Shown in pieces: positions 51,783-61,024 of a DNA stretch of 64,000 bases (its first letter is position 1; each line of letters begins with the position of its first letter). The stretch is from assembly GCA_963803065.1 (NCBI GenBank), contig CAWDKW010000008.1, forward strand, positions 261,285 through 325,284, in the 5' to 3' direction. The notes below the pieces were generated by a model. That model did not search any database. It saw nothing but the letters and a program-made list of their open reading frames with translations, and had not been told where the DNA came from. This DNA is from DASXMT01 sp963803065. Lineage in GTDB: Bacteria; Actinomycetota; Acidimicrobiia; Acidimicrobiales; RAAP-2. The position numbers and the translations under genes were made by a program.

Positions 51783-52538
51783 ATGCCCGCACCACCAGTG
51801 GAGCCGAGCGGGGAGACCGGCCTCTCGCTCCTGGTCCTGGGCTGCGACGGGAGCTGGCCCGGCCCCGGCGGAGCAGGGAGCGGCTACCTCGTTCGATCGG
51901 CATCGACGACCCTGTTGGTCGACGCCGGTCCGGGCACCTTTGCCAACCTGCAGCGGTTCGTCGACCCGGGCTCGGTCGACGGCGTGGTGCTGAGCCATGC
52001 CCATCCCGATCACTGGACCGATGTCCACGGGTTCGACCTGTTCGCCCGATACGTCACCGGGCGGTCGCGGATACCCGTGTTCGCCCCCGACGGGCTGGAG
52101 AAGCGGGCGGCGATGTCAGGGTCTTCCGCCTTGACCTGGCATATCGTCGGCGATGACCACCGGATCACGCTCGGCGACCTGCAGTGCACCTTCGTCCGCA
52201 CCGACCATCGGCCCGAGACCGTGGCCGTCCGGATTGACGGGGGCGGCCGGTCGCTGGGGTACTCTGCCGACTCCGGGCCCGGATGGTCGCTCGGCGAGCT
52301 CGGCCCCGCCCTGGACCTGGTCCTGTGCGAGGCCACGTTCACCAGCAAGCACGAGGGCGTCGCCGGGCACATGAGCGCCAGACAGGCGGGCATGCAGGCC
52401 CGGTCGGCCGGGGCGCGCAGGATCGTCCTCACGCACCGCTGGCCCACGGTGGCGGCGTCTGCCGTGGCGGACGAAGCGACGGTGTCGTTCGGCGGTCCCG
52501 TCGAGCAGGCCGAGATCGGAAAGGAATTCACGCTGTGA
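51783..52538 (+). CDS. MBL-fold metallo-hydrolase
   Basis: The 251-residue protein has LSHAHPDHWTD (near 66), GYSADSGPG and LTHRWP, the metal ligands of the metallo-beta-lactamase fold in a RNase Z-like arrangement. It is 10 bp after cysM and its stop overlaps rph (GTGA), so it belongs to the same transcript. An RNA or cyclic-nucleotide substrate is possible. Confidence 0.88.
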   Translation: MPAPPVEPSGETGLSLLVLGCDGSWPGPGGAGSGYLVRSASTTLLVDAGPGTFANLQRFVDPGSVDGVVLSHAHPDHWTDVHGFDLFARYVTGRSRIPVFAPDGLEKRAAMSGSSALTWHIVGDDHRITLGDLQCTFVRTDHRPETVAVRIDGGGRSLGYSADSGPGWSLGELGPALDLVLCEATFTSKHEGVAGHMSARQAGMQARSAGARRIVLTHRWPTVAASAVADEATVSFGGPVEQAEIGKEFTL

Positions 52539-53302
52539 CCGAAGCATCAGCCACCTCCGACCCTCGGGGGAAGCGAGGGGATGGTCGGGCCGTCGACGAG
52601 CTCCGCTCGGCCACCTTCGAACGGGACTTCACCGTGTTCGCCCCGGGATCCGTGCTCGTCTCGATGGGACGGACCCGCGTGCTGTGCACTGCATCGGTGG
52701 AGGAGCGAGTCCCGCCCTGGATGCGGGGCACGGGGAAGGGCTGGGTGACGGCCGAGTACTCGCTGCTGCCCGGTTCCACCGCCGAACGGGTGTCCCGAGA
52801 GGCGGCGAAGGGACGCCAGTCCGGCCGCACCCAGGAGATCCAACGACTGATCGGGCGCTCGCTGCGCTCGGTGTGCGACATGGTTGCCCTGGGCGAGTTG
52901 CAGATCACGGTGGACTGCGACGTGCTCCAGGCCGACGGTGGGACCAGGACGGCATCCATCTGTGGCGCGTACGTCGCCCTGCACGATGCGCTGACCCGGC
53001 TGGTGCAAAAGGGCACCCTCCGGGCCAACCCGCTGACCGAGGCAGTGGCCGCCGTCTCGGTGGGCGTGGTCGACGGGGTGTGCCTGCTCGATCTGCCCTA
53101 CGAGGAAGACAGCCGGGCCGAAGTGGACATGAACGTGGTGATGACCTCCTCCGGGCGCTTCGTGGAGGTCCAGGGGACAGCCGAGGGCATGCCCTTCACC
53201 AAGGGCGAGCTCGACGAGATGCTCAGTCTGGCCGAGCACGGGATCGCCCAGCTTCTCGACCTCCAGGCGGCGGTGGTGGCCGAGCCCCCGGCCCGTCGGT
53301 GA
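52535..53302 (+). CDS. rph: Ribonuclease PH
   Basis: The 255-residue protein starts at GTG 52535. Blocks RGTGKGWVTAEYSLLPGST, GRTQEIQRLIGRSLRSVCD, TVDCDVLQADGGTRTASICG and DLPYEEDSRAEVDMNVVMTS are the phosphate-binding and catalytic parts of RNase PH, which trims tRNA 3' ends. It overlaps its neighbours by four bases at both ends. Confidence 0.96.
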   Translation: MTEASATSDPRGKRGDGRAVDELRSATFERDFTVFAPGSVLVSMGRTRVLCTASVEERVPPWMRGTGKGWVTAEYSLLPGSTAERVSREAAKGRQSGRTQEIQRLIGRSLRSVCDMVALGELQITVDCDVLQADGGTRTASICGAYVALHDALTRLVQKGTLRANPLTEAVAAVSVGVVDGVCLLDLPYEEDSRAEVDMNVVMTSSGRFVEVQGTAEGMPFTKGELDEMLSLAEHGIAQLLDLQAAVVAEPPARR

Positions 53303-53919
53303 GCGGCCCGGGCCGGTTGCGCCTGGTGCTGGCCAGCGCCAATCCCGACAAGGCGGCCGAGATCGCCGACATCCTGGGCGAGGTGCCGGGCCTCGTGCTC
53401 CTTCCCCGCCCGGGCTCGGCGCCCGACGTGGTCGAGGACGGAGCGACGTTGACCGACAACGCCCGGTTGAAGGCGGTCGCCGTCATGGAGGCGACGGGCG
53501 AGCCGGCCGTGGCTGACGACACCGGCCTGGAGGTCGGCGCCCTCGGGGGCGCACCCGGGGTTTACTCGGCCCGCTTTGCCGGTGAGGCCGCCACCTACGC
53601 CGACAACGTGACCAAGTTGGTCCGAGAGCTCGCCGCCGCGGGGGCGACGCAGCCGTCCGAGCGGAGAGCGCGGTTCCGTACGGTGGCGCTGGTGGCCTTT
53701 CCCGGCGGCGACGAACTGGTGGCCGAGGGTGAGGTGATCGGTTCCATCGCCGCCGAGCCGGCGGGGGCGAGCGGGTTCGGGTACGACCCACTGTTCGTGC
53801 CCGACGGGGGCGGCGGTCGCACGTTCGCCCAGATGTCGGCACCGGAGAAGCACGCACTGTCCCACCGGGGCCGGGCCTTTCGGTCCCTGGCCGACAAGCT
53901 CAGGGTGTACCGGGCCTAA
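53299..53919 (+). CDS. rdgB: Non-canonical purine NTP pyrophosphatase (RdgB/HAM1)
   Basis: The 206-residue protein starts at GTG 53299. It has LVLASANPDKAAEI, AVADDTGLEVGALGGAPGVY, GFGYDPLFVP and LSHRGRAFRSL, the complete ITPase pattern. It removes dITP and XTP from the nucleotide pool. The rph-rdgB order is common in many bacteria. Confidence 0.95.
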   Translation: MSGPGRLRLVLASANPDKAAEIADILGEVPGLVLLPRPGSAPDVVEDGATLTDNARLKAVAVMEATGEPAVADDTGLEVGALGGAPGVYSARFAGEAATYADNVTKLVRELAAAGATQPSERRARFRTVALVAFPGGDELVAEGEVIGSIAAEPAGASGFGYDPLFVPDGGGGRTFAQMSAPEKHALSHRGRAFRSLADKLRVYRA

Positions 53920-53967
53920 GGCGACCTGTGCCCTTCCTGGTCGGCGTCTGTCCCGGTCGGGTCCAGG

Positions 53968-55146
53968 TCAGTCGACGGTGACCAGCGTGCCGATGGGGGT
54001 CAGCGGGTAGACCACGGCGGCATTGGCCGGCGGCATCTCTACGCACCCGTCGCTCTGGGGCGTCCCGTAGCTGGCCCGGTCGAAGCCATGGAGGGCGTCA
54101 CCGCCGTTGAAGTAACTGACCCATGGGATCCCCGGGTCCGAGTAGTGGGAGCCGTCGGGGTTGGTGCCGCTCATCGTGGTCACCGTGTAGCGCAGGTAGA
54201 CCGGGTATGTGCCCGGGGCGGTGGGTGCGGCGGCGACGCCGGTGTTGGCCGGGGTGGTGTAGACGACGGCGCCGTTGCTGTAGATGGTGACGGACTGGGG
54301 GAGGGCCTGGGATACGGAGGCGTAGGTGTAGGCAGCGGTGTTCACCGTGCCCGCCGCCACGTTCTGGAGGAGCTTGGTCCACACCTGAGGTCCGGCCACC
54401 CCGTCGGTCCCCAGGCCATTCTGGTCCTGGAAGGTCATGATCGCGCCATGGGTGATGACGTTGTCAGTCCCCTGGGTCCACAGGGACTCGAGCGAGGCCG
54501 GCATGGCCCACCGCCATGCGAATGCGCCCACTTGGGGCTGGGCCACCTCCTGTGGCCCGCTCAGCGGCGCAGACGGGGTGAAGGTCAGCGGTAAGTAGCC
54601 GAGCTGAGCCAGCAGCTGCTGCAGACGCAACTCCGAGCCCGCCGCGATGGAGAACTGCACCGTGGTGGGCTGGACGAGGGTCCGACCCCCTTGGCTCTGG
54701 AGCCCGGTGGGTCCCGAGGGGATGGTGACCGTCTCGGAGGACGAGGGGATGAACGGGGCCGAAGGTGTGAAGACGAGGGTGGTCGGCGTCGTGCGTTGCC
54801 ATGTGCCGGTCACGGGCGGGTTGAGCGTGGGCATCGGGGTGTTGGCGGCCAGCGGGGTGGAGACGCTCACGGTGATCGTGCCGTCGGAAGCGACGTTGGT
54901 GGCTGCGTTGGCCGGGGTCGTGCTGAGCACCCGCAGCGGCGCCTTGCTGACCGTTGTGGTCGTATGCGACGCCGAGGCCGAGGGCGAGGCGTCGGCCGTG
55001 GAGGCGGTCAGCCGGAGTATCGCGATGGATGTTCCGGCAATCACCAGCGCAGCCACCACGACCAGGGAAAACACAACCATCGACCGGCGCTTGGCCGGCC
55101 GGCTGTGGCCTCGGCGGCCGTGCGGCTGTGGGGTCATTGCAGGCAT
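53968..55146 (-). CDS. L,D-transpeptidase (YkuD) with membrane anchor
   Basis: The 392-residue protein has an N-terminal membrane anchor (about 24-46), Ig-like segments, a peptidoglycan-binding-like helix region (QDQNGLGTDGVAGPQVWTKL) and a C-terminal YkuD domain. The catalytic block is HGFDRASYGTPQSDGCVEMP with His, Ser and Cys. It cross-links peptidoglycan 3-3 or attaches proteins. It resembles mycobacterial Ldt proteins in layout. Confidence 0.92.
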   Translation of the reverse strand: MPAMTPQPHGRRGHSRPAKRRSMVVFSLVVVAALVIAGTSIAILRLTASTADASPSASASHTTTTVSKAPLRVLSTTPANAATNVASDGTITVSVSTPLAANTPMPTLNPPVTGTWQRTTPTTLVFTPSAPFIPSSSETVTIPSGPTGLQSQGGRTLVQPTTVQFSIAAGSELRLQQLLAQLGYLPLTFTPSAPLSGPQEVAQPQVGAFAWRWAMPASLESLWTQGTDNVITHGAIMTFQDQNGLGTDGVAGPQVWTKLLQNVAAGTVNTAAYTYASVSQALPQSVTIYSNGAVVYTTPANTGVAAAPTAPGTYPVYLRYTVTTMSGTNPDGSHYSDPGIPWVSYFNGGDALHGFDRASYGTPQSDGCVEMPPANAAVVYPLTPIGTLVTVD

Positions 55147-55203
55147 CGTGATCTCCGTCGCCCGAAATGATACCAGTTGACCTGGTCTTTCGTACGCGGC
55201 GCC

Positions 55204-57561
55204 CTACAATGCCGACTGCTCGGCCACGCCGAGCCGGACGGCGGTGTCGACTGCGGCCAGAAGGTCGGGATCGGTGACCTTCTGGCCGTCGGGACCCCGG
55301 ACGTAGAAGGCGTCGACCACGGCGGCCCCGAAGGTGTTGACTTTGGCCGAGATCACATCGAGCTCGCACTCGAACAGGGCGCGGGTGATCCGGTGGAGCT
55401 GTCCGACGACGTCTTCCGCCCGCACCTCGATGACGGTGGCCGAGGCGGAGGCGGCGTTGTCCACCGTGATCTGGGTGGCCACGTGCTGGGGCGCGACCGG
55501 TCGCTTCTCGGACCGGTACGTGCGGGCCCTGTCGGCGAGACGATCCTCGAGGGCCAACGTACCGTCGACGACGGCGGCCAGATCGGAGGTCAGGCGGTCG
55601 GCGTCGGGCCAGCGGCCCCGGGATGGCTCCACGGTGAACATCTCCACGGCCACCCCGGACTCACCGGCTACGTTCGCCGACTGGACGTTGAGGCCGTGGA
55701 GGGCCAGCACGCCCGTGATCTGGGCGAAGAGGCCGGGACGGTCCGGCGCCACCACGGTCAGGCTCGGGTCGTCGAGGGCCAGGGTGGGACGCCCGCTGTT
55801 GCGCACGCCGTCGATCATCCGGCGGTACTCATCGGTGATCCACGGGGCGCGGGGCTTGGACTCCTCACCGTCGAGCAGGCGTCCGGTCCGAGCGACCAGA
55901 TCCGCCATCAGTCCCGCCTTCCACGAGCCCCAAGCCGAGGGGCCGGTGGCGACGCTGTCCGCTTCGACCAGCGTGGCCAGCAACTCGAGCGTCGAACGGT
56001 CGCCGACCTCCTTGGCCATCCGCTCGACGGTGGCCGGGTCGTCGAGGTCCCGTCTGGTGGCCATCTCGGGAAGGAGGAGGTGGAGCCGGACCAGCGACAC
56101 CAGGACATCGACGTCGCTCGACGGGAAGCCCATCCGGGCGCCGATCGCGGCCACCAGCTCGATGCCCACGGCGGTGTGGTCGCCGGGGAAGCCCTTGCCT
56201 ATGTCGTGGAGGAGCGTGCCGATCAGGAGCAGGTCGGGACGATCCACCCGATCGGCCAGGGCGGCGGCGTTGGCGGTGGCCTCGAGCAGGTGACGGTCGA
56301 CGGTGAACCGGTGGTAGGCGTTGCGTTGCGGCTTGTTCCGTACCGCCCGCCACTCGGGCAGGAACCGGGCAAAGAGCTGGCGCTGATCGAGGGCCTCGAG
56401 GGCAGGGATGGCCGGCCGGCCGGTGGCCAGCAGCCGGACAAGGGTCTGGCGGAGGTCGTCGGGCCAGGGAGTGCTCGGTCCGGGCGTCTCGCGAGCGAGA
56501 ATGCTCAGCGCCTCCCTGGCGATGGGCAGGTTGCGCTCGGCTGCCACGGCGGCCACGTGGACGGGCAGGGCGGCATCGGTGAGGTTGGCATCGGGGAGAA
56601 GGACCACTTCGCCCTCGGCCACGGCGACTCCCGGGTCATGGGTGGGCGTCGGTGGGCTCTCGGGCGACGTGGCCCGGGTCCCGCCCCGGCGCCGTCTGCG
56701 CCCGAAGGTCGTGTACTTGTCCCAGTGCCGCCGACGGCGCCACGCGTCGTCGCCCTCCCAGGCGATGGTGCGCCCGGCTTCGGCCACGGTCAGCATCAAC
56801 GCGTCGGCGTCAGCCTCACCCAGCACCGCCGCTATCTGGTCCTGCTCTTGCAGCAGAAGCCGGTTCATCTCGTGGGCGGAGCGCCGCTGCAGCTCCACCC
56901 GCACCCGGGTCAGGACGCCTTGCGACCGGGCGACGGCAGCCGAATCGACGTGGTTCGCCAGTTCGGGGACGGCCAGCAGCAGGGCCCGCAAGGCGGCGGC
57001 GTCGCGGAGCCCTCCGTGTGCCTCTTTGAGGTCAGGCTCGAGCAGAAAGGCGACGTCGCCGTAGGCGGCATGGCGCTCGCTGACCCGTTCCGACAGCTCG
57101 TCGAGCCACGGCGGCTTCTGTTGCACCCATCGATCGCGGGCGGCGGCGATCAGGGGCTCGACGACGTTGACGTCGCCACAGACCACCCGGGCATCGAGCA
57201 GGCCGAGGGCGGTGCGGAGGTCGTCGGCAGCGACCTTGAGCACCTCGTTGGGCCTTCGCACGCTGTGATCGAGATGGATCCCCTCGTCCCACACCGGGTA
57301 CCAGATCCGATCGGCGATCCCGGACACATCCTTCCGTCCCCGATGGACGAGGACCACGTCGAGGTCGCTGAACGGGCACAGCTCCCCTCGCCCGTACCCC
57401 CCGACCGCCATGAGGGCCAGGCCCCGGGCCGAGCCGCCGCTGGCCGCATCGAAGAGGCCGGTCAGCCACGAATCGGCAGCATCGCTGTAGGCCCGGCAGA
57501 ACGCCTCGCCGTGCAGGTCGGCCTTCTCCATAAGGGCCTGGCGTCGTTCCCGCAGGGACAT
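55204..57561 (-). CDS. glnD: [Protein-PII] uridylyltransferase
   Basis: The 785-residue protein has a nucleotidyltransferase motif GGYGRGELCPFSDLD near 55, a GlnD linker domain (EPDLKEAHGGLRD), an HD hydrolase motif (LLHDIGKGFPGDHT), and two ACT domains at the end (VVAPDRPGLFAQITGVLA and IEVRAEDVVGQLHRITRALF). It attaches and removes nucleotidyl groups on PII in response to glutamine. PII and amtB are not adjacent. ATG 57561 is chosen over TTG 57564. Confidence 0.96.
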   Translation of the reverse strand: MSLRERRQALMEKADLHGEAFCRAYSDAADSWLTGLFDAASGGSARGLALMAVGGYGRGELCPFSDLDVVLVHRGRKDVSGIADRIWYPVWDEGIHLDHSVRRPNEVLKVAADDLRTALGLLDARVVCGDVNVVEPLIAAARDRWVQQKPPWLDELSERVSERHAAYGDVAFLLEPDLKEAHGGLRDAAALRALLLAVPELANHVDSAAVARSQGVLTRVRVELQRRSAHEMNRLLLQEQDQIAAVLGEADADALMLTVAEAGRTIAWEGDDAWRRRRHWDKYTTFGRRRRRGGTRATSPESPPTPTHDPGVAVAEGEVVLLPDANLTDAALPVHVAAVAAERNLPIAREALSILARETPGPSTPWPDDLRQTLVRLLATGRPAIPALEALDQRQLFARFLPEWRAVRNKPQRNAYHRFTVDRHLLEATANAAALADRVDRPDLLLIGTLLHDIGKGFPGDHTAVGIELVAAIGARMGFPSSDVDVLVSLVRLHLLLPEMATRRDLDDPATVERMAKEVGDRSTLELLATLVEADSVATGPSAWGSWKAGLMADLVARTGRLLDGEESKPRAPWITDEYRRMIDGVRNSGRPTLALDDPSLTVVAPDRPGLFAQITGVLALHGLNVQSANVAGESGVAVEMFTVEPSRGRWPDADRLTSDLAAVVDGTLALEDRLADRARTYRSEKRPVAPQHVATQITVDNAASASATVIEVRAEDVVGQLHRITRALFECELDVISAKVNTFGAAVVDAFYVRGPDGQKVTDPDLLAAVDTAVRLGVAEQSAL

Positions 57562-57634
57562 CAACGGAAGCTACCACCGCGACGGAGCCCGCCAGGGTGC
57601 CGGAGGGCGCCAATTGCGCTGATGAGCCCTGCGG

Positions 57635-57640
57635 TAGCGT
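57635..57640 (+). promoter_or_regulatory. TAGCGT -10 box of the small membrane protein gene
   Basis: TAGCGT ends 8 nt before GTG 57649. Confidence 0.5.
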
Positions 57641-57648
57641 TGGCAGCC

Positions 57649-57840
57649 GTGAGCGATGACCGGTCGGGACTGAAGACCTTCGACCTCGTGCTGTTGATCG
57701 GCGGGGCGATCGTCGCCGCCCTGGTGGCATTTGCCCTGCTGCACTTCGTGGTCGGTGTGATCTGGTTCGCCATCAAATTCATCGTCGTGATCGCCGTCAT
57801 CGGGCTGCTTGCCTGGCTGGTCGTCGGCCGCCGGAAGTAG
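57649..57840 (+). CDS. Small membrane protein
   Basis: The 63-residue protein has two hydrophobic segments (about 11-31 and 34-57) and ends VVGRRK. The start is GTG 57649 after a -10 box. Function unknown. The very long open frame around it belongs to the antisense of glnD and is not coding. Confidence 0.6.
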   Translation: MSDDRSGLKTFDLVLLIGGAIVAALVAFALLHFVVGVIWFAIKFIVVIAVIGLLAWLVVGRRK

Positions 57841-57946
57841 CCTGTCGCCGGCATCGGGCGGCAGGGACTCGAGCGCCCCCGAGTCGGCTACCGATCGTAC
57901 GGCTCTAGCCACCACCCTCGGGCACGGTAGGCTCCCCTGATGCCCA

Positions 57947-58018
57947 GGCGGCGTGGCCGAGTGGTTTAGGCAGGGGCCTGCAAAGCCCCGTACGGCGGTT
58001 CGATTCCGCCCGCCGCCT
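57947..58018 (+). tRNA. tRNA-Cys (GCA)
   Basis: GGCGGCG pairs with CGCCGCC. The anticodon arm is GGGGCCTGCAAAGCCCC with anticodon GCA, and the T arm GCGGTTCGATTCCGC is intact. Discriminator T; no encoded CCA. Confidence 0.95.
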
Positions 58019-58109
58019 CTGGTCCTTGAACGAGAGAAGGACAGCTCAAGGACTGTATTGCCGTTCGGTGGCTCGGTTGTCGGCCTGTTCTGGGCCGGCC
58101 CGGGGGCGC

Positions 58110-59012
58110 TCAGGTGGGAGGCGTGTCCGAGTCCCAGATCATGGAGGTCTGGGACTCGTCCGACAGGAGCAAGGCGGCGGGCAGCGTCTTGTCGATATGG
58201 CCGATGAGGCCGTTGTAGATGCCGTACCCGACCAGTTCCTGGAGCCTCCGAGGGAACCTGCGCGCCGTATCCGAGGGGATGCCGAGCTGCTGGTTCTCTT
58301 GTTGTCGGATGTAACCGGCGCAGTAGTTCATGGCGATGCCGACGCGCCGGGTATCGGTCGTGTTGGCCCCGCCGCCGTGCCACAGGCTGCCGTGCCAGAC
58401 CAGCACGCTACCCCGCTCCATCTCGGCCGGAATGGAGTCGTACCGGCTGACCAGGTCGGGCGACTCACCAGCCAGATGTGACCCAGGGATGATCCGGGTG
58501 GCCCCGTTGGCCTCGGTGAAGTCGGTGAGCGCCCACATCGTGTTGCACACCGTGGGCGGGTGGGGCTTGGGCAGGGGAATGATCTGGTCGTCGGCATGGA
58601 TCGGCTGCGGGGTCTCTTGCGGCCCGATGGCGATGGACGAGAGGGACGAGACCAGGAGGCCGGGGTCGAGAACGCCCTCGCAGATCGGCAGGATGGGGGG
58701 GTACAGCGGTATCTGTTCGTAGAGCGGGCCGTGCACCAGCAGGTTGTAGATGCGGACGGTGCGGGAGCCCTCGAAGAGGTTGTCGGCGGGCACGATGCCG
58801 AGCTCGACTTCGAGGCGGCGAAGGTCCTCGTCGAGGGCGTCGACGAGGTCGGGCTCGATGGCGTTCTCGACAATCGTGTAGCCCTGCTCGGCGACGAGCC
58901 TGATATGGGCAGCGACTGCATCGCTGGTCAGCGGTGATCCAGCCGGGGGGGCCGGTGACGGCGCCCCCGTTTGGGCCTCGAGCGGGGAAGGCTCTCCGTG
59001 CGTCTGCACCAT
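58110..59012 (-). CDS. Phytanoyl-CoA dioxygenase (PhyH) family protein
   Basis: The 300-residue Fe(II)/2-oxoglutarate enzyme starts at ATG 59012. The iron ligands are in PIHADDQII (His-x-Asp, near 142) and the later WHGSLWHGGGANTTDTRR block (His and the Arg for 2-oxoglutarate). It would hydroxylate an acyl-CoA or a small molecule. Near its 3' end 58128-58158 is an 11-bp inverted repeat inside the coding region. Confidence 0.88.
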   Translation of the reverse strand: MVQTHGEPSPLEAQTGAPSPAPPAGSPLTSDAVAAHIRLVAEQGYTIVENAIEPDLVDALDEDLRRLEVELGIVPADNLFEGSRTVRIYNLLVHGPLYEQIPLYPPILPICEGVLDPGLLVSSLSSIAIGPQETPQPIHADDQIIPLPKPHPPTVCNTMWALTDFTEANGATRIIPGSHLAGESPDLVSRYDSIPAEMERGSVLVWHGSLWHGGGANTTDTRRVGIAMNYCAGYIRQQENQQLGIPSDTARRFPRRLQELVGYGIYNGLIGHIDKTLPAALLLSDESQTSMIWDSDTPPT

Positions 59013-59453
59013 GTCCCAAAGGCTACGCCTGGACCCGGTCCCTCGCCGCCCGTGCCCTGCCGGGATGGCGCCGGGAGCTCGGCCACCGAACCGATGGGCG
59101 GCCAGGGCCACGGCGTAGGTTGCCATGATCGACGATGGCGAGGTCGAACGGGTGAAGGGGAGACGATCGTGGCAACGGACACCGAGTCCAGACAGCGGGG
59201 GCAAGGGCGGCGACCAAACTGGCCACTGCTTCGATGAGCACTGCGACTATGAGCACTGCTGGTATGAGCACTGCGACCAACAGCGCGCCACTGATCACCA
59301 CAAGTCTGGTGGGCCATGCATCACGCCTACCGCTGATGGACGTGAACAAACGGGGAGCCTACGGAGGGCCCAGGGCACGGCGCGTTGGTAGGGGACGGCC
59401 GGTCTGCCGACGGGGCGAGCAATCTCGGTCGCAGTGGTATCGTCATGATCGAC
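59013..59453. other. 440-bp gap with no supported gene
   Basis: Frames exist on both strands but show no family features. A 15-bp triplicate lies at 59234-59278. The stretch precedes tRNA-Val. Confidence 0.5.
59234..59278 (+). repeat. 15-bp tandem repeat, three units
   Basis: ATGAGCACTGCGACT, ATGAGCACTGCTGGT and ATGAGCACTGCGACC follow one another. The unit reads MSTAT in one frame but no gene is supported. Confidence 0.9.
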
Positions 59454-59526
59454 GGGCCGTTGGCGCAGTTGGTAGCGCACTTGCATGACGCGCAAGGGGT
59501 CGTGGGTTCGAGTCCCGCACGGCCCA
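59454..59526 (+). tRNA. tRNA-Val (GAC)
   Basis: GGGCCGT pairs with ACGGCCC. The D arm is GCGCAGTTGGTAGCGC, the anticodon arm CTTGC-ATGACGC-GCAAG gives GAC, and the T arm is GTGGGTTCGAGTCCCGC. Discriminator A; CCA not encoded. Its last bases recur as a 14-bp repeat beyond the IS481-family element. Confidence 0.93.
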
Positions 59527-59530
59527 CACT

Positions 59531-60819
59531 GTGATGTCGCGAGACATCGTGGACAGTTGAACCTATGCACGGTAGGCCATCAGGGCCCTGCGGTGATGGG
59601 TTGGTAGTCCTTGGACGGGTCCAGGGTGAGGTGGCGGAGCAGTTCGCCATCCTCACTCAGGACCCGGACATCGAGGTCGCACACCAGGACGATGACCCGA
59701 CGTCCCTTGTGGCCCCGGCCCACCCCGATGTGGTGGAGCCTCGTCCCGTGTCGGAGCGTGAACACGCCCGTCTTGTCGATCTTGTCGTGCCGCACCCTGG
59801 TGTGCGGTGTCATCGGATAGCGCTCCGGATCGGGCGCCGCTTTTGTCAGGGACTCGTAGGCCCGTCGCGGCGGCACCATGCCCCGGGCCGAGTGGGGTCG
59901 TTCCTCGTTGTAGTAGCGGACGAAGGTGTCGACCTGGGCCTGGAGCTCGGCGATCGAGGTGGCCCGGTCCCGCTTGCGCAGCCACCGCTTGAGTGTCTTG
60001 TGGAAGCGCTCGATCTTGCCCTGGGTCTGCGGATGGTAGGGCTTGCCGTGCTTGACGGCGATGCCCAAGGTGGCCAGTTCGGTCTCGAAGCCACAGCGTC
60101 CATTGCGGAACTGGGCGGTGAAGATGCACCCGTTGTCCGTCAACATCGAGGCGGGGAACCCCCAGGCAGAGGCCCCCTTGTAGAAGGCAGCCACCACGTC
60201 CGCGGCGGTCGCCACCGGGACGACCACGGCCGCCACCACCATCCGCGAGTAGTCGTCCACGAAGTCGACGATCTCGACACCCTCCCCCTCGTCGGTCCCG
60301 TCGTCGATGGACCAGTGGGTCATGTCGGCCTGCCAGGTCTCGTTGGGCAGGGTCGCCTCGAAGCGCTGCCAGGAGGTCCGAGGTCGCTTCTGGGGTTGGG
60401 GGGTGACGAACCCCCGGCGGACGAGGGCCCGGTGGATCGTGGACCGCCCGGGGGCCGTCCCGTGGCGCTGCGCCAGGTGGTACTGGATCGTCAAGGGGCC
60501 GGCGTCCAGCCCTTCCTCGTCCAGCTGCTTGCGCATGGTGACGATCTCGTTCTCGAGCTGGAGCGGGAGCTGGGTCGGTCTCCGGTGCGGTGCGGTCGAG
60601 ACCGGCACCAGTGCCTCGTAACCGCCGTCCCGGAACCGGGCGACCTGTTTGGCCACCCACGATTTCGACATGTCGATCGACGAGGCCACCGATCGGATGG
60701 ACCGGCCCTCCACCAACACGGCATCGACGGCATAGCGGGCACGATCCATGGACACCACCTGAGCAGGTGTCCACGATGTCCTGGGACATGGTGTCCACTA
60801 AGTCATGGAACCGGACACC
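59531..60819 (-). mobile_element. IS481-family insertion next to tRNA-Val
   Basis: One transposase gene lies between inverted repeats TGTCGCGAGACATCGTGGACA (59535-59555) and its partner at 60768-60788 (17-18 of 21 matching). GCACGGCCCACACT occurs at 59517-59530, the end of the tRNA, and at 60820-60833. The right inverted repeat ends 31 bp before the second copy, so the unit may be an IS inside an older insertion. Confidence 0.75.
59580..60749 (-). CDS. IS481-family transposase
   Basis: The 389-residue protein starts MDRARYAVDAVLVEGRSIRS, with an N-terminal helix-turn-helix (SMSKSWVAKQVARF type) and an integrase-type catalytic core: WQADMTHW (D), LTDNGCIFTAQF (D) and QGKIERFHKTLK (E). The DDE triad is complete and the frame intact, so it may be active. 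GTG 60758 is a possible start three residues upstream. Confidence 0.93.
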   Translation of the reverse strand: MDRARYAVDAVLVEGRSIRSVASSIDMSKSWVAKQVARFRDGGYEALVPVSTAPHRRPTQLPLQLENEIVTMRKQLDEEGLDAGPLTIQYHLAQRHGTAPGRSTIHRALVRRGFVTPQPQKRPRTSWQRFEATLPNETWQADMTHWSIDDGTDEGEGVEIVDFVDDYSRMVVAAVVVPVATAADVVAAFYKGASAWGFPASMLTDNGCIFTAQFRNGRCGFETELATLGIAVKHGKPYHPQTQGKIERFHKTLKRWLRKRDRATSIAELQAQVDTFVRYYNEERPHSARGMVPPRRAYESLTKAAPDPERYPMTPHTRVRHDKIDKTGVFTLRHGTRLHHIGVGRGHKGRRVIVLVCDLDVRVLSEDGELLRHLTLDPSKDYQPITAGP

Positions 60820-61024
60820 GCACGGCCCACACTATGGTCTTCACAAGAGACCGCCGCTCGGGTTCACACGTTGTACGTTGCAACGGTGAACCTGTGATGT
60901 CAGTGAAGCACGAGGGTGTCTCATCCGTATCCACCAGGCCAGAGGCCGGTGGGTAGACGTCATCGATCTCCGATTGGTCCCACTTCGCTCGTGCTGGCGC
61001 GAGGGCGCGCAGAGGTGGGAGTCG

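Noticed and set aside
55177..57840. 887-codon open frame on the plus strand
   Set aside because: It is antisense to glnD, whose product has all expected motifs. Only its last 63 codons, from GTG 57649, are taken as a gene.
59234..59488. Frame encoding MSTAT repeats
   Set aside because: It runs from a 15-bp triplicate into tRNA-Val, with no ribosome site or family similarity.
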